64,000 nucleotides of DNA, taken from Streptomyces sp. ISL-1 (GTDB taxonomy: Bacteria > Actinomycetota > Actinomycetes > Streptomycetales > Streptomycetaceae). The notes beneath the pieces are model-generated. The model saw only the letters and a program-made list of their open reading frames with translations, was not told where the DNA came from and did no database searches. Where the stretch lies: the NCBI RefSeq assembly GCF_018614585.1, contig NZ_JAGGOI010000026.1, forward strand, positions 1 through 64,000, written 5' to 3'. The position numbers were made by a program, and so were the translations under genes. This document shows, piece after piece, positions 56,108-64,000 of the stretch. The first letter of the stretch is position 1. The number at the start of each line of letters is the position of its first letter.

Positions 56108-56674
56108 ATGGCGCTCGCGCAGCCCGAATCGGGAGGGCTGCTGCCGCAGCGGACAGCACCGCTGCGGGGCGCGCTCGCCACCACCGCCTGCATGGAGACA
56201 CTTCAGGTGGGCTATCTGCACGCGGTCGCCGCCGCGGCCGGCTGTTCGTTGTCACAGCCGTTTCCGGACAACGGCATCGACTGGCATGTCAGCCACAGCT
56301 CGGCCGGTCACACAGTCGACGACGAGGTGACCATCAAGGTGCAGCTCAAGTGCACATACCAGATTCCCCCGCACCCGCCGGGTCCGGCCTTCTCCTTCAC
56401 GCTCGACAACGACCACCTGGTGAAGCTGGCCCGTACCCCGGTCTCCGTGCACAAGATCCTGGTCGTGATGCTCGTCCCCCGGACACAGGACGAGTGGCTG
56501 CGGGCCAGTCACGACCGGCTCGATCTGCGGCACTGCTGTTACTGGACCAACCTGGCCGGCCACCCGGTGACGGGCAGGCGCAGGACCACCGTTCGGATCC
56601 CGACCTCGCGCATATTCGACGACCGGGCGCTCTGCGAGATCATGACCCGGGTCGGGGTGGGAGGGAGACCCTGA
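56108..56674 (+). CDS. DUF4365 protein with PD-(D/E)XK-like nuclease motif
   Basis: A 188-residue protein. The centre shows a restriction-endonuclease-like pattern: DNGIDWHVSHS (Asp58), then VTIKVQLKCTYQ (Gln79-Leu-Lys81), that is D-(20)-QxK, the variant of PD-(D/E)XK used by several nucleases; an acid at Glu30 lies in the preceding helix. FSFTLDNDHLVKLARTPVSV and RTQDEWLRASHDRLDLRHCCYW follow. DUF4365 has no established function. ATG 56108 fits the conserved start and has GAGGAG just upstream; the ATG at 56075 is an alternative. The stop overlaps the next start by one base (TGATG). Confidence 0.8.
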   Translation: MALAQPESGGLLPQRTAPLRGALATTACMETLQVGYLHAVAAAAGCSLSQPFPDNGIDWHVSHSSAGHTVDDEVTIKVQLKCTYQIPPHPPGPAFSFTLDNDHLVKLARTPVSVHKILVVMLVPRTQDEWLRASHDRLDLRHCCYWTNLAGHPVTGRRRTTVRIPTSRIFDDRALCEIMTRVGVGGRP

Positions 56675-57894
56675 TGCATCGGCCTTTCGACGAGTCTGTA
56701 CGACCACATCCGACCGGTGATGTGCCAGGACCCTGGTACGGGGGCGGCGAGCTGGACCCCGCCCAGGTCGACCCCGTCGTCCTGGGCGCGCTGCTCGACC
56801 GGCACGGGTGGCGGCGTCGCGGGGGAGCGGCCGGGCGCTATGCGCGCTGGACGCCTCCGGGGCATGCGGCGGGCGGGACGAGTCTGCTTGTCCCCGAGAG
56901 CCTGTCCTTTCCCGACTGTGAGGATCTGCTGGGCGAGGCGCTGACCGCGCTCGCGCGCAGCGCGGCGCCGTCGGCCCGCGAGGTGCTCGTCGGGCTGACA
57001 GTGCCGAGCGACGAGATCAGGTGGTGGCGCGATGTCCCGCAGGGCCCTTCGGGCGCGGCGTCGTGGACCGTACAGGAACAACTGCGGGCGGCCGCCCGGC
57101 AGATGCTGATGGCCGCGGCGCTCGCGGCGCGCGGCCGCGCGGGCTACTACGGCGCGCGGCATCGGCGGCAGGCGCAGGCCGCACTGGAAGGAGTCCTGGT
57201 GGGACCCGCTCCCGGCGGGCGCAGCCTGACCGCGTTCGTGCCGGTGCAGACCGGCCGGGCCGTCGTGGTCCGGCTCTACCACGCGCTGCAGGCGGCCCGG
57301 GATGCCGCCGACTACCAGCGGGCGACCGGTGGGATGGAGGCCTTCGACGCGGCCGTCGAGGCCGGCGTGAGCCGGGAGCTCACGGAGGCGGTCATCGCGC
57401 TCGTACGCGGCGCGGAGGGCGCGCGGATCGCGCTGGAGTGGTCGCCTGCCGCGGGGGTGCCGCAGGGGTGCGCGCCGCGGAACGAGCCGGTGGAGTTCTC
57501 GCCCGGTGACCTGCCCGCGCTGCGCGAGGCGGGCGCGCGCTATCTGACGGACGAGCCCTCGGTGCCGGTCCGGATCACGGGCACGGTGGTCCGGATGCGC
57601 CGCTCGGGCCCGCGCGGGGCGGGGACAGTCCGGCTGCGGGTGCTGGCGGGGGCGGAGGTGCCGCACGTACGGGTGGCGCTGGACGAGGACGCGTACCGCA
57701 CGGCGGGCCATGCGCACCTGGTCGGACTGCCGATCCGGGTGGTCGGACGGCTGGAGAGCCGTGGCGGCTTCCGGCGGCTGACAGACGCGTCGAACGTGGT
57801 GCCGGTGCAGGTGGATGACGCGGAGCGGGACAGGCTGATGAAGTCGCTGCAGGAGAATTTGGACTTCTTTGAGGAGGCGTGCCAGGGGGAGTGA
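56674..57894 (+). CDS. Hypothetical protein with C-terminal OB-like domain, partner of DUF4365
   Basis: A 406-residue protein of unknown function. The first 60 residues are polar with GWRRRGGAAGRYARWTPPG; the middle (about 60-290) is mainly helical (VQEQLRAAARQMLMAAALAA, ARGRAGYYGARHRRQAQAAL); the C-terminal about 100 residues look beta-rich and OB-fold-like: VPVRITGTVVRMRRSGPRG, then HVRVALDEDAYRTAGHAHL, VGLPIRVVGRLESRGGFRRL. Start ATG overlaps the DUF4365 stop by one base, so the two are translated together. The OB-like end suggests nucleic-acid or nucleotide binding. No match to a named family that I know. Confidence 0.75.
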   Translation: MHRPFDESVRPHPTGDVPGPWYGGGELDPAQVDPVVLGALLDRHGWRRRGGAAGRYARWTPPGHAAGGTSLLVPESLSFPDCEDLLGEALTALARSAAPSAREVLVGLTVPSDEIRWWRDVPQGPSGAASWTVQEQLRAAARQMLMAAALAARGRAGYYGARHRRQAQAALEGVLVGPAPGGRSLTAFVPVQTGRAVVVRLYHALQAARDAADYQRATGGMEAFDAAVEAGVSRELTEAVIALVRGAEGARIALEWSPAAGVPQGCAPRNEPVEFSPGDLPALREAGARYLTDEPSVPVRITGTVVRMRRSGPRGAGTVRLRVLAGAEVPHVRVALDEDAYRTAGHAHLVGLPIRVVGRLESRGGFRRLTDASNVVPVQVDDAERDRLMKSLQENLDFFEEACQGE

Positions 57895-57947
57895 GGGGGG
57901 AGCGGGTGCGGGTTGCCTGCGGCGCTGTTCCCCTACCCGCCCTCCCC

Positions 57948-57970
57948 CCCACGCCCCCTGCGGGCGTGGG
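57948..57970 (+). terminator. Terminator of the DUF4365 operon
   Basis: CCCACGCCC / GGGCGTGGG, nine-bp perfect stem with a five-base loop, 53 bases after the stop codon. Confidence 0.65.
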
Positions 57971-58065
57971 TAGGACTCCCTTCCAGGCTGTATCGATGTG
58001 CGGCTCCGCCGCGTGGGAGGCCTGCCCCCAGACCCCGTACGCCCTTCGGGCGTTGACCTCAATTA

Positions 58066-58117
58066 CCGGACGGGCTTGAGTCTTCCGCCGCCCGGCGGAA
58101 GACGAGCCCGTCCGGTG
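58066..58117. repeat. Long nested palindrome (Streptomyces intergenic repeat)
   Basis: Outer arms ACCGGACGGGCT / AGCCCGTCCGGT enclose inner arms GTCTTCCGCCG / CGGCGGAAGAC with a two-base loop. The outer motif (CCGGACGGGCT) is a repeat unit I recall from many Streptomyces intergenic regions. Confidence 0.75.
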
Positions 58118-58173
58118 AGGCTTTCAAGCCTCTTGGGGGCCTCCCCCGCGGACGAAGTCCGGCGGATTTCGAG

Positions 58174-58195
58174 GCGTGGGGGGACCCCCACGCCC
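58174..58195. repeat. Perfect palindrome
   Basis: GGCGTGGGGG - GA - CCCCCACGCC; ten-bp arms, part of the repeat-rich region. Confidence 0.75.
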
Positions 58196-58317
58196 GCAGT
58201 GCGTACGCGGAGCCCCGGTACGGGAACAAACCGTTTCGCGGCGGACCCCACCGGCTCGGTACGATTCGTAGCGCGCGCAGTACGAATGCGGCGCACCCCT
58301 TCAGTCAGGAGAGACCG

Positions 58318-60294
58318 GTGTCAGACGTCCGTGTGATCATCCAACGCGATTCCGAGCGGGAAGAACGCGTGGTGACCACGGGCACCACGGCAGCCGAACT
58401 CTTCGCCGGCGAGCGCACCGTCGTCGCCGCCCGCGTCGCCGGTGAGCTCAGGGACCTCGCGTACGAGATCAAGGACGGCGAGGAGGTCGAGCCCGTCGAG
58501 ATCTCCTCCGAGGACGGGCTGAACATCCTGCGCCACTCCACCGCGCACGTCATGGCGCAGGCCGTGCAGGAGCTCTTCCCCGAGGCCAAGCTCGGCATCG
58601 GCCCGCCGGTCAAGGACGGCTTCTACTACGACTTCGATGTCGAGAAGCCCTTCCACCCCGATGACCTCAAGGCCATCGAGAAGAAGATGCAGGAGATCCA
58701 GAAGCGGGGCCAGCGCTTCTCGCGGCGTGTCGTCACCGACGAGGCCGCCCGCGCGGAGCTCGCCGACGAGCCGTACAAACTGGAGCTGATCGGGATCAAG
58801 GGCTCCGCGTCCTCCGACGACGGCGCGGACGTCGAGGTCGGCGCGGGCGAGCTGACGATCTACGACAACCTTGACCCCAAGACCGGCGACCTGTGCTGGA
58901 AGGACCTCTGCCGCGGTCCGCACCTGCCCACCACCCGCAACATCCCGGCGTTCAAGCTGATGCGCAACGCCGCCGCGTACTGGCGCGGCAGCGAGAAGAA
59001 CCCCATGCTGCAGCGCATCTACGGCACCGCGTGGCCCTCCAAGGAAGAGCTCAAGGCGCACCTCGAATTCCTCGCCGAGGCCGAGAAGCGCGACCACCGC
59101 AAGCTCGGCAGCGAGCTGGACCTCTTCTCGATCCCGGAGCAGATCGGCTCCGGCCTCGCCGTCTTCCACCCCAAGGGCGGCGTCGTACGCCGCGTCATGG
59201 AGGACTACTCCCGCAAGCGGCACGAGGAAGAGGGGTACGAGTTCGTCTACACCCCGCACGCCACCAAGGGGAAGCTCTTCGAGACCTCCGGCCACCTGGA
59301 CTGGTACGCCGAGGGCATGTACCCGCCCATGCAGCTCGACGAGGGCACGGACTACTACCTCAAGCCCATGAACTGCCCGATGCACAACCTGATCTTCGAC
59401 GCGCGCGGCCGGTCCTATCGTGAACTGCCGCTGCGCCTCTTCGAGTTCGGGACCGTGTACCGGTACGAGAAGTCGGGCGTCGTGCACGGCCTGACCCGGG
59501 CCCGCGGCTTCACCCAGGACGACGCGCACATCTACTGCACCAAGGAACAGATGGCGGACGAGCTCGACTCGACGCTCACCTTCGTGCTGAACCTGCTGCG
59601 CGACTACGGACTCACCGACTTCTATCTGGAGCTGTCCACCAAGGACCCGGAGAAGTTCGTCGGTTCGGACGAGGTCTGGGAGGAGGCCACCGAGACCCTG
59701 CGCAAGGTGGCCGAGAAGCAGGGCCTGCCGCTGGTCCCGGACCCGGGCGGCGCGGCGTTCTACGGGCCGAAGATCTCCGTGCAGGCGAAGGACGCCATCG
59801 GCCGCACCTGGCAGATGTCCACCGTCCAGCTGGACTTCAACCTGCCGGAGCGCTTCAACCTGGAGTACACCGGTCCGGACGGCTCCAAGCAGCGCCCTGT
59901 CATGATCCACCGCGCGCTGTTCGGCTCGATCGAGCGGTTCTTCGCGGTGCTGCTCGAGCACTACGCGGGCGCGTTCCCGGCCTGGCTCTCGCCGGTGCAG
60001 GCGGTCGGCATTCCGGTCGGAGACGCCCACGTTCCGTATCTGCAGGAGTTCGCCGCCGAGGCGAAGAAGAAGGGTCTGCGGGTCGAGGTCGACTCTTCCT
60101 CGGACCGGATGCAGAAGAAGATCAGGAACCAGCAGAAGTTGAAGGTCCCGTTCATGATCATCGTCGGCGACGACGACATGAACGCGGGCACGGTGTCCTT
60201 CCGCTACCGCGACGGTTCGCAGGAGAACGGGATTCCGCGCGACCTAGCCCTGGCGAAGCTCGTTGATGTGGTGGAGCGCCGGGTCCAGGTGTGA
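58318..60294 (+). CDS. thrS: Threonyl-tRNA synthetase
   Basis: A 658-residue class II aminoacyl-tRNA synthetase that charges tRNA-Thr. Order of domains: TGS (1-65), editing domain with the zinc-type motif [19 protein letters not shown] and CRGPHLPTT, catalytic core (about 240-540) with motif 2-type [33 protein letters not shown] (zinc cysteine) and motif 3 [19 protein letters not shown], and C-terminal anticodon-binding domain ([20 protein letters not shown]). GTG 58318 follows CAGGAGAGACCG. Essential gene; transcribed alone. Confidence 0.97.
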   Translation: MSDVRVIIQRDSEREERVVTTGTTAAELFAGERTVVAARVAGELRDLAYEIKDGEEVEPVEISSEDGLNILRHSTAHVMAQAVQELFPEAKLGIGPPVKDGFYYDFDVEKPFHPDDLKAIEKKMQEIQKRGQRFSRRVVTDEAARAELADEPYKLELIGIKGSASSDDGADVEVGAGELTIYDNLDPKTGDLCWKDLCRGPHLPTTRNIPAFKLMRNAAAYWRGSEKNPMLQRIYGTAWPSKEELKAHLEFLAEAEKRDHRKLGSELDLFSIPEQIGSGLAVFHPKGGVVRRVMEDYSRKRHEEEGYEFVYTPHATKGKLFETSGHLDWYAEGMYPPMQLDEGTDYYLKPMNCPMHNLIFDARGRSYRELPLRLFEFGTVYRYEKSGVVHGLTRARGFTQDDAHIYCTKEQMADELDSTLTFVLNLLRDYGLTDFYLELSTKDPEKFVGSDEVWEEATETLRKVAEKQGLPLVPDPGGAAFYGPKISVQAKDAIGRTWQMSTVQLDFNLPERFNLEYTGPDGSKQRPVMIHRALFGSIERFFAVLLEHYAGAFPAWLSPVQAVGIPVGDAHVPYLQEFAAEAKKKGLRVEVDSSSDRMQKKIRNQQKLKVPFMIIVGDDDMNAGTVSFRYRDGSQENGIPRDLALAKLVDVVERRVQV

Positions 60295-60295
60295 C

Positions 60296-60386
60296 GTACG
60301 CCCTGCGTATGCGGGGGTGACCGCGGGATTCCGCGGTGCGACGCGCTGGCGAATCTCTGCTCCCCGCGCACGCGGGGATCGGTCCC
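60296..60386. CRISPR. Possible two-repeat CRISPR remnant (type I-E-like)
   Basis: Two 29-base units, 60296-60324 (GTACGCCCTGCG, then TATGCGGGGGTGACCGC) and 60357-60386 (CTGCTCCCCGCGCACGCGGGG, then ATCGGTCC), are separated by exactly 32 bases, the repeat/spacer geometry of type I-E arrays. Both resemble actinomycete I-E repeats with a CCCC/GCGGGG stem. The first copy is degenerate (about 20 of 29 positions shared). No cas gene lies in the window. A chance run of GC-rich hairpins is the alternative, since the gap also holds an ACCGCGG / CCGCGGT hairpin. Confidence 0.35.
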
Positions 60387-60411
60387 CGGGAACATCAGTT
60401 TCCCGGGGACC
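60381..60411. terminator. Terminator between thrS and the channel gene
   Basis: Perfect 12-bp stem GGTCCCCGGGAA / TTCCCGGGGACC with a seven-base loop. It covers the last codons of the convergent channel gene (stop at 60395). Confidence 0.75.
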
Positions 60412-61060
60412 TCTTCTCGTCCTCCCGCGCGAAGACCTGCAGCAGCCAGGACGAGAACGACCCCGTCACCGCGCCCAGCAGCGCCAGCCCGCAGCCCATC
60501 AGCACCACCGCGATGACCCGGCCGAGGGGGGTCACCGGCGTGACATCCCCGTATCCCACCGTGGTCAGTGTCGCGCAGGCCCACCACAGCGAGTCACCAA
60601 AAGTGCGGATGGTGGAGCCCGGGGCGGAGCGCTCCTGCTGGTAGACGGCGAGCGCGCTCGAGTAGCCGAGCAGTACCGCCGACATGCTCGCGTAAGCGAT
60701 CACGCGCGCGTGCAGGCTCAGCCGCGGCTCGCCGCGCCGCCGCTGCACCGCGTTGTAGGCCCGCACCATGCGCACCGGCCGCAGCAGCGGCAGTACGACC
60801 ACAACGGTGTCCAGCCAGTGGGTGCGCACGAAGCGCAGTCCCTCTCCGCTCAGCTTCAGCCGCACCGCGTAGTCGAGCGCGAACATCAGCCACATGAGCA
60901 GCGTCAGTACGAGGGCGAGGTTCCGCAGCACCGGGTCGGCGTCCTGCGCCAGCACGACCACCGTGTATCCGCCCAGGAAGAGCAGCGAGGCCACGAAGAG
61001 GGGCACCTCGATGCGCTGCTCCCAGCGCTGCTGCCGGTCGGCGGCATCGTTGACGTCCAT
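60395..61060 (-). CDS. Potassium channel-family protein (voltage-sensor-like)
   Basis: A 221-residue channel with about six helices. The selectivity filter TTVGYGDVTPVTPLGR is a canonical K+ filter, and the pore helix precedes it (FGDSLWWACATL). The preceding part is voltage-sensor-like, with an S4-type helix carrying spaced arginines (VLPLLRPVRMVRAYNAVQRR). It probably forms a homotetramer mediating K+ flux across the cytoplasmic membrane. No RCK/TrkA domain is attached. ATG 61060 begins the protein. Convergent with thrS. Confidence 0.92.
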   Translation of the reverse strand: MDVNDAADRQQRWEQRIEVPLFVASLLFLGGYTVVVLAQDADPVLRNLALVLTLLMWLMFALDYAVRLKLSGEGLRFVRTHWLDTVVVVLPLLRPVRMVRAYNAVQRRRGEPRLSLHARVIAYASMSAVLLGYSSALAVYQQERSAPGSTIRTFGDSLWWACATLTTVGYGDVTPVTPLGRVIAVVLMGCGLALLGAVTGSFSSWLLQVFAREDEKRSPGN

Positions 61061-61127
61061 CGGCCCAGCATCGCGGCCCCACTGTGCGTCTCAGCCCCGA
61101 CGACACGCCGCGTACGGGCGAAGTCAT

Positions 61128-61685
61128 ATGCTGCACAACATGACGCTTGAGCCTGAGCAGCAGATCGGAGTGGGGACGCAGGACGCGTTCCAGCGCCTGT
61201 GGACGCCCCACCGCATGGCGTACATCCAGGGGGAGAACAAGCCGACCGGACCGGGGGCCGACGACGGCTGTCCCTTCTGCGCGATCCCCGCCATGTCGGA
61301 CGAGGACGGTCTCGTCATCGCCCGCGGATCACGCGTCTACGCGGTGCTCAACCTCTACCCGTACAACGGCGGGCACTTGATGGTGGTCCCCTTCCGCCAT
61401 GTCGCCGACTACACCGAGCTGGACGACGCGGAGACGGCCGAGCTCGCGACGTTCACCAAGCGCGCGATGACCGCGCTGCGCAAGGCCGCCGGCGCGCACG
61501 GCTTCAACATCGGCATGAACCAGGGCGCGGTCGCCGGCGCCGGCATCGCCGCGCATCTTCACCAGCACGTCGTGCCGAGATGGGGCGGGGACACCAACTT
61601 CATGCCGGTCGTCGGACACACCAAGGTGCTGCCCCAGCTCCTTGCCGATACGCGCAAGATGCTGGCAGAGGCCTGGCCCGCCTGA
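61128..61685 (+). CDS. HIT-family hydrolase/transferase (Ap4A phosphorylase-like)
   Basis: A 185-residue HIT protein. The histidine triad is AGIAAHLHQHVVPRWGGDTN (HxHxH); upstream are CPFCAIPAMSDEDGLVIARG (zinc CxxC), VLNLYPYNGGHLMVVPFRHV and FNIGMNQGAVAG. This is the actinobacterial AP-4-A phosphorylase-like branch; it cleaves nucleotide di- or polyphosphate. The start is uncertain: ATG 61128 or ATG 61140 (a CATATG -10-like sequence precedes the latter). It lies divergently from the channel gene. Confidence 0.88.
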   Translation: MLHNMTLEPEQQIGVGTQDAFQRLWTPHRMAYIQGENKPTGPGADDGCPFCAIPAMSDEDGLVIARGSRVYAVLNLYPYNGGHLMVVPFRHVADYTELDDAETAELATFTKRAMTALRKAAGAHGFNIGMNQGAVAGAGIAAHLHQHVVPRWGGDTNFMPVVGHTKVLPQLLADTRKMLAEAWPA

Positions 61686-61706
61686 GGCGACGGGCCAGAT
61701 CTCCGC

Positions 61707-63386
61707 TCACGCGTCGTAGACGTCGGCGTTGCGCGGCGTCGGGTCCTGTACGAAGCTGCTGACGACCATGGAGCGGTTCCCGAAGCGCTCGGTGTCCACG
61801 CCGTTCTCCTCGAGCACCTTCAGGGCCGCGGCGTGCGTCACCCGCAGCACGGGCGTGGCCGCGCGCATCGCGTCGTCCGCCATGAACCGGTGCCGCCAGG
61901 GCTTCTCCGCCCAGGCATGGCGCAGTCCGAAGGGCTCGGGCAGGACCAGCTTGCCGCCGAGGAAGTCCAGCAGCGGCGGGTACCAGGTGAAGGGCGCGCG
62001 CACCGCGAGGCGTACCACCTCGGGAGTCTCCACCAGCGGCAGCTGCCGGTCGACGGTCTCCCAGAAGCGGATCGTCTTGTTCACGGTCACGGTCTTGGGC
62101 GCGGGCTTCGTGGTGAACAGGGAGTGCACCGGGCCGAGGGCGTGCCCGGTCACCTCGATGCGCAGCGTCTCGTGGAGCACGGTGACGGTGATCATCATGG
62201 TGATCACCAACTGGCCGTCCCAGAGCGTGAACTGGACGCCGAGATAGTGGCGGTTGCCGCCGCCGAACTGCTGGTGGTTGCAGATCCGCTGTATCTCGTG
62301 GCCCTTGACCTGGAAGGCTTCCACGTCCTGGCCGTCCGGCCGGGCCACCTCCGCGGCGTTCTCACCGACCGGAGCCACGATCCAGTGCTTGACGGACGGG
62401 GTGGGGAAGCCGCCGGAGTTCAGCGGGCCGCGCTCCAGCATCTTGAGCTTGTCGTGGACCACCCGGATCACGTCCCAGCTGCGGAACTGGTTGATGTCCC
62501 TGCCCGGCTCCTTGGAGACCAGGTCCTCGGCCATCTGCCAGCTGCCCCAGCGGGTGCCCATCCCGAGTATGCCCTTGGGGCCCGCGTAGAAGACCGAGTT
62601 GGACTGCTGCTCGGCGGTGAGCTTGTGCAGACCCTGGCGCAGTTGCTCGCGCGCGGTCTCATTGGGGTGGCCCGGCACCGCCTCGGGCACCTTGGCGCCG
62701 ATGCCGCCGCCCGCGAGCAGGGAATCCCAGCGGGCGCGCATGTCCTTCGCCGTGGACTCGCAGATCCGCTTGGCCAGCACCCAGCCGATGACCGGGGCGA
62801 CGATCATGCCGCGTATGTAGTACCCCCAGATTCCGCCCAGCGGCAGCATGATCAGGAAGATCGCGGCCAGGCCGCCGATGCCGACCAGCAGCATCGTGCC
62901 CAGCGCACCGGCACCCTTGTTCTGCGCGCCCGCAATCGTCCGGCGCAGCTGGAAGACGATCAGCCACAGCAGCAGCCCGGGCAGGAACAGCAGTCCGAAC
63001 ACCGCCATGACGGCGGTGAGCCTGGTGTCCCGCTCCTTACGGATACGGGTGGCGGCCAGGCAGTGCTCGACCACCGACTGCGGCTCCGTGCCGAAGGACT
63101 GGATCAGCGCCTTGCGCGCGCCTCCGAGCGTCCTCATCTGTACGGCCCGCGAGAAGGCCTCGCCCAGATTCGGCTCGAAGAGCGAGAACTTGCCCTTCTT
63201 CACCTCGGACTTGTGCCACTCGCTGTTGGCCTTGAGGATCTCGGCGACTGGTCCGTCGCGGTACGCGGCCGAGGCGAGCGCATGCGTCGCCGCCGTCTGC
63301 CCGGCCGCGCCCAGGAGCGGGACCTGAGCCCCCGGAGTGAAGTCGAAACCGTTGTTCGCCACTACCGCCCCCATCGCCGCAAGCAT
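61707..63386 (-). CDS. Large conserved membrane protein, unknown function
   Basis: A protein of about 559 residues: an N-terminal soluble part (ANNGFDFTPGAQVPLLGAAG), a membrane region with about three or four helices (AVMAVFGLLFLPGLLLWLIV, GTMLLVGIGGLAAIFLIML, YYIRGMIVAPVIGWVLAK), and a long soluble C-terminal part ending FGNRSMVVSSFVQDPTPRNA. Segments such as ICNHQQFGGGNRHYLGVQFT look conserved. No family is recognised. ATG 63386 is chosen; GTG/ATG further upstream at 63446 is open but lacks an SD. Convergent with the HIT gene. Confidence 0.72.
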   Translation of the reverse strand: MLAAMGAVVANNGFDFTPGAQVPLLGAAGQTAATHALASAAYRDGPVAEILKANSEWHKSEVKKGKFSLFEPNLGEAFSRAVQMRTLGGARKALIQSFGTEPQSVVEHCLAATRIRKERDTRLTAVMAVFGLLFLPGLLLWLIVFQLRRTIAGAQNKGAGALGTMLLVGIGGLAAIFLIMLPLGGIWGYYIRGMIVAPVIGWVLAKRICESTAKDMRARWDSLLAGGGIGAKVPEAVPGHPNETAREQLRQGLHKLTAEQQSNSVFYAGPKGILGMGTRWGSWQMAEDLVSKEPGRDINQFRSWDVIRVVHDKLKMLERGPLNSGGFPTPSVKHWIVAPVGENAAEVARPDGQDVEAFQVKGHEIQRICNHQQFGGGNRHYLGVQFTLWDGQLVITMMITVTVLHETLRIEVTGHALGPVHSLFTTKPAPKTVTVNKTIRFWETVDRQLPLVETPEVVRLAVRAPFTWYPPLLDFLGGKLVLPEPFGLRHAWAEKPWRHRFMADDAMRAATPVLRVTHAAALKVLEENGVDTERFGNRSMVVSSFVQDPTPRNADVYDA

Positions 63387-63487
63387 TCGCACTGCGGCCT
63401 GTTCCCAACTACCTCGCCCCGCACACCTTCTGAGCTGGGGCACCACAGCGTATCGGGGGCGGGCCGTCCGCGTCAGTGGGCGATGAA

Positions 63488-63523
63488 ATGCCGCCCGCCA
63501 CAGGGCGATCGGGCGGGCGGCAT
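63488..63523 (-). terminator. Terminator of the EF-G-like gene
   Basis: Perfect 12-bp stem ATGCCGCCCGCC / GGCGGGCGGCAT, seven bases after the EF-G-like stop codon (minus strand). Confidence 0.75.
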
Positions 63524-63529
63524 CCTCAA

Positions 63530-64000
63530 CTACGACCCGTTTCCGGCCTGTTCGCGGAGCTTCTCGGCCAATTGTGATGGCATCGCTTCATGACGCGCGT
63601 ACGAGCGGCTGAACTGCCCGGTCCCGTGCGAGATGGACCGCAGATCGACCGCGTACCGCCCGATCTCGATCTCCGGCACCTCTGCCCGTACGAGCGTGCG
63701 AGACCCGGCTGTCTGCTCGGTGCCGACCACCCGGCCGCGCCGCCCCGACAGATCGCTCATCACCGGACCCACATACTCGTCCGACACCAGCACCCGCACC
63801 TCGGCCACCGGCTCCAGCAGATTGATACGCGCGTCCCCGGCGGCCTCGCGCAGCGCCAGCGCGCCCGCCGTCTGGAAGGCCGCGTCGGAGGAGTCCACCG
63901 AGTGCGCCTTGCCGTCCAGCAGCGTGATCCGTACGTCGACGAGGGGATACCCGGCCACGACGCCGCGCGCCGCCTGGGCGCGTACGCCCTTCTCCACCGA
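63530..64000 (-). CDS. Elongation factor G-like GTPase, C-terminal fragment
   Basis: The reading frame enters from the right edge, so only the last 157 codons (domains IV-V) are in the window; the GTG near 63997 is internal. The text AARGVVAGYPLVDVRITLLDG, then AFQTAGALALREAAG and the domain V region VSDEYVGPVMSDLSGRRGRV, matches EF-G. The ending ISHGTGQFSRSYARHEAMPS suggests the EF-G2-type paralogue rather than the main fusA. It translocates, or modulates, the ribosome. The GTPase domain cannot be judged. Confidence 0.88.
   Translation of the reverse strand, partial: SVEKGVRAQAARGVVAGYPLVDVRITLLDGKAHSVDSSDAAFQTAGALALREAAGDARINLLEPVAEVRVLVSDEYVGPVMSDLSGRRGRVVGTEQTAGSRTLVRAEVPEIEIGRYAVDLRSISHGTGQFSRSYARHEAMPSQLAEKLREQAGNGS

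Larger units (their letters stand above)
57895..58317. other. Repeat-rich intergenic region upstream of thrS
   Basis: About 420 bases. It contains four inverted repeats (57948-57970, 58066-58117, 58118-58133, 58174-58195), of which at least the second belongs to a widespread Streptomyces repeat, then the thrS leader with TACGAT (58259 onward) as a possible -10 and an inverted repeat ATTCGTA / TACGAAT. No T-box was recognised. Confidence 0.6.

Noticed and set aside
58198-58317. T-box leader controlling thrS
   Set aside because: No T-box sequence or specifier loop was recognisable; only a small inverted repeat and a possible promoter are present.
60418-60446. A third CRISPR-like repeat one period further on
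   Set aside because: The resemblance (TCCTCCCGCGCGAAG) is partial and lies within the coding end of the channel gene.

Overview
The window is a stretch of high-GC actinomycete chromosome and almost certainly comes from a Streptomyces. Codon third positions are overwhelmingly G or C, many genes start with GTG, several starts look leaderless, and an intact gene for the sporulation protein SsgB is present, which is confined to morphologically complex actinomycetes. From memory, the gene order (arginine genes, metNIQ, cobalamin and siroheme genes, tRNA cluster, ssgB, thrS) resembles the core region around ssgB in Streptomyces coelicolor. No integrase, transposase, cas gene or secondary-metabolite synthase is visible, so this is mostly conserved core genome rather than an island.

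Layout. 1-9.1 kb: the tail of a glycoside-hydrolase-like protein, a DUF1918 protein, a divergent EamA transporter/MocR regulator pair whose start codons overlap, a phosphatase-fold protein lacking both catalytic histidines, a YCII protein/ECF sigma factor pair, a frameshifted coding remnant and monomeric isocitrate dehydrogenase. 9.5-22.6 kb: a PLP decarboxylase, then the arginine block argC-argJ-argB-argD-argR and, after a flavin-based redox operon (ferric-reductase-like membrane protein, double FMN-binding protein, ApbE flavin transferase) and a PNPOx-like gene, argG-argH. Together these arg genes cover most steps from acetylglutamate to arginine plus their repressor. 22.7-29.7 kb: a TetR/MFS efflux pair with a palindromic operator, an acyltransferase, a Tat-exported phosphodiesterase, a small sigma-like protein, acetyltransferase and membrane-protein genes, and a HAD phosphatase.

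29.7-42 kb: the methionine transporter metNIQ behind a long leader with a Cys/Met-rich leader peptide; then cobalamin/siroheme genes (CbiET-type methyltransferase, a BluB-CobT fusion, CysG), an rRNA/tRNA methyltransferase and a membrane-anchored Ser/Thr kinase. 42-51.5 kb: small conserved proteins, an APH-fold kinase-like protein, five tRNA genes on the minus strand (Gly, Cys, three Val-GAC), pabB-pabC, acetyltransferase, DsbA-like and CGNR genes, and ssgB. 51.5-64 kb: two Val-CAC tRNA genes bracket a very large membrane protein and a START-like protein; then an exonuclease, a DUF4365 nuclease-like/OB-like gene pair, a palindrome-rich intergenic region, thrS, a potassium channel, a HIT-family protein, a large membrane protein and the start-truncated end of an EF-G-like GTPase gene.

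The most interesting leads are: two CRISPR-repeat-like units in exact 61-bp phase beside thrS without cas genes; the DUF4365/OB-like pair next to an exonuclease; the leader peptide upstream of metN; and the three-gene extracytoplasmic flavinylation operon. All functional calls are read from sequence by eye; no database search was run.
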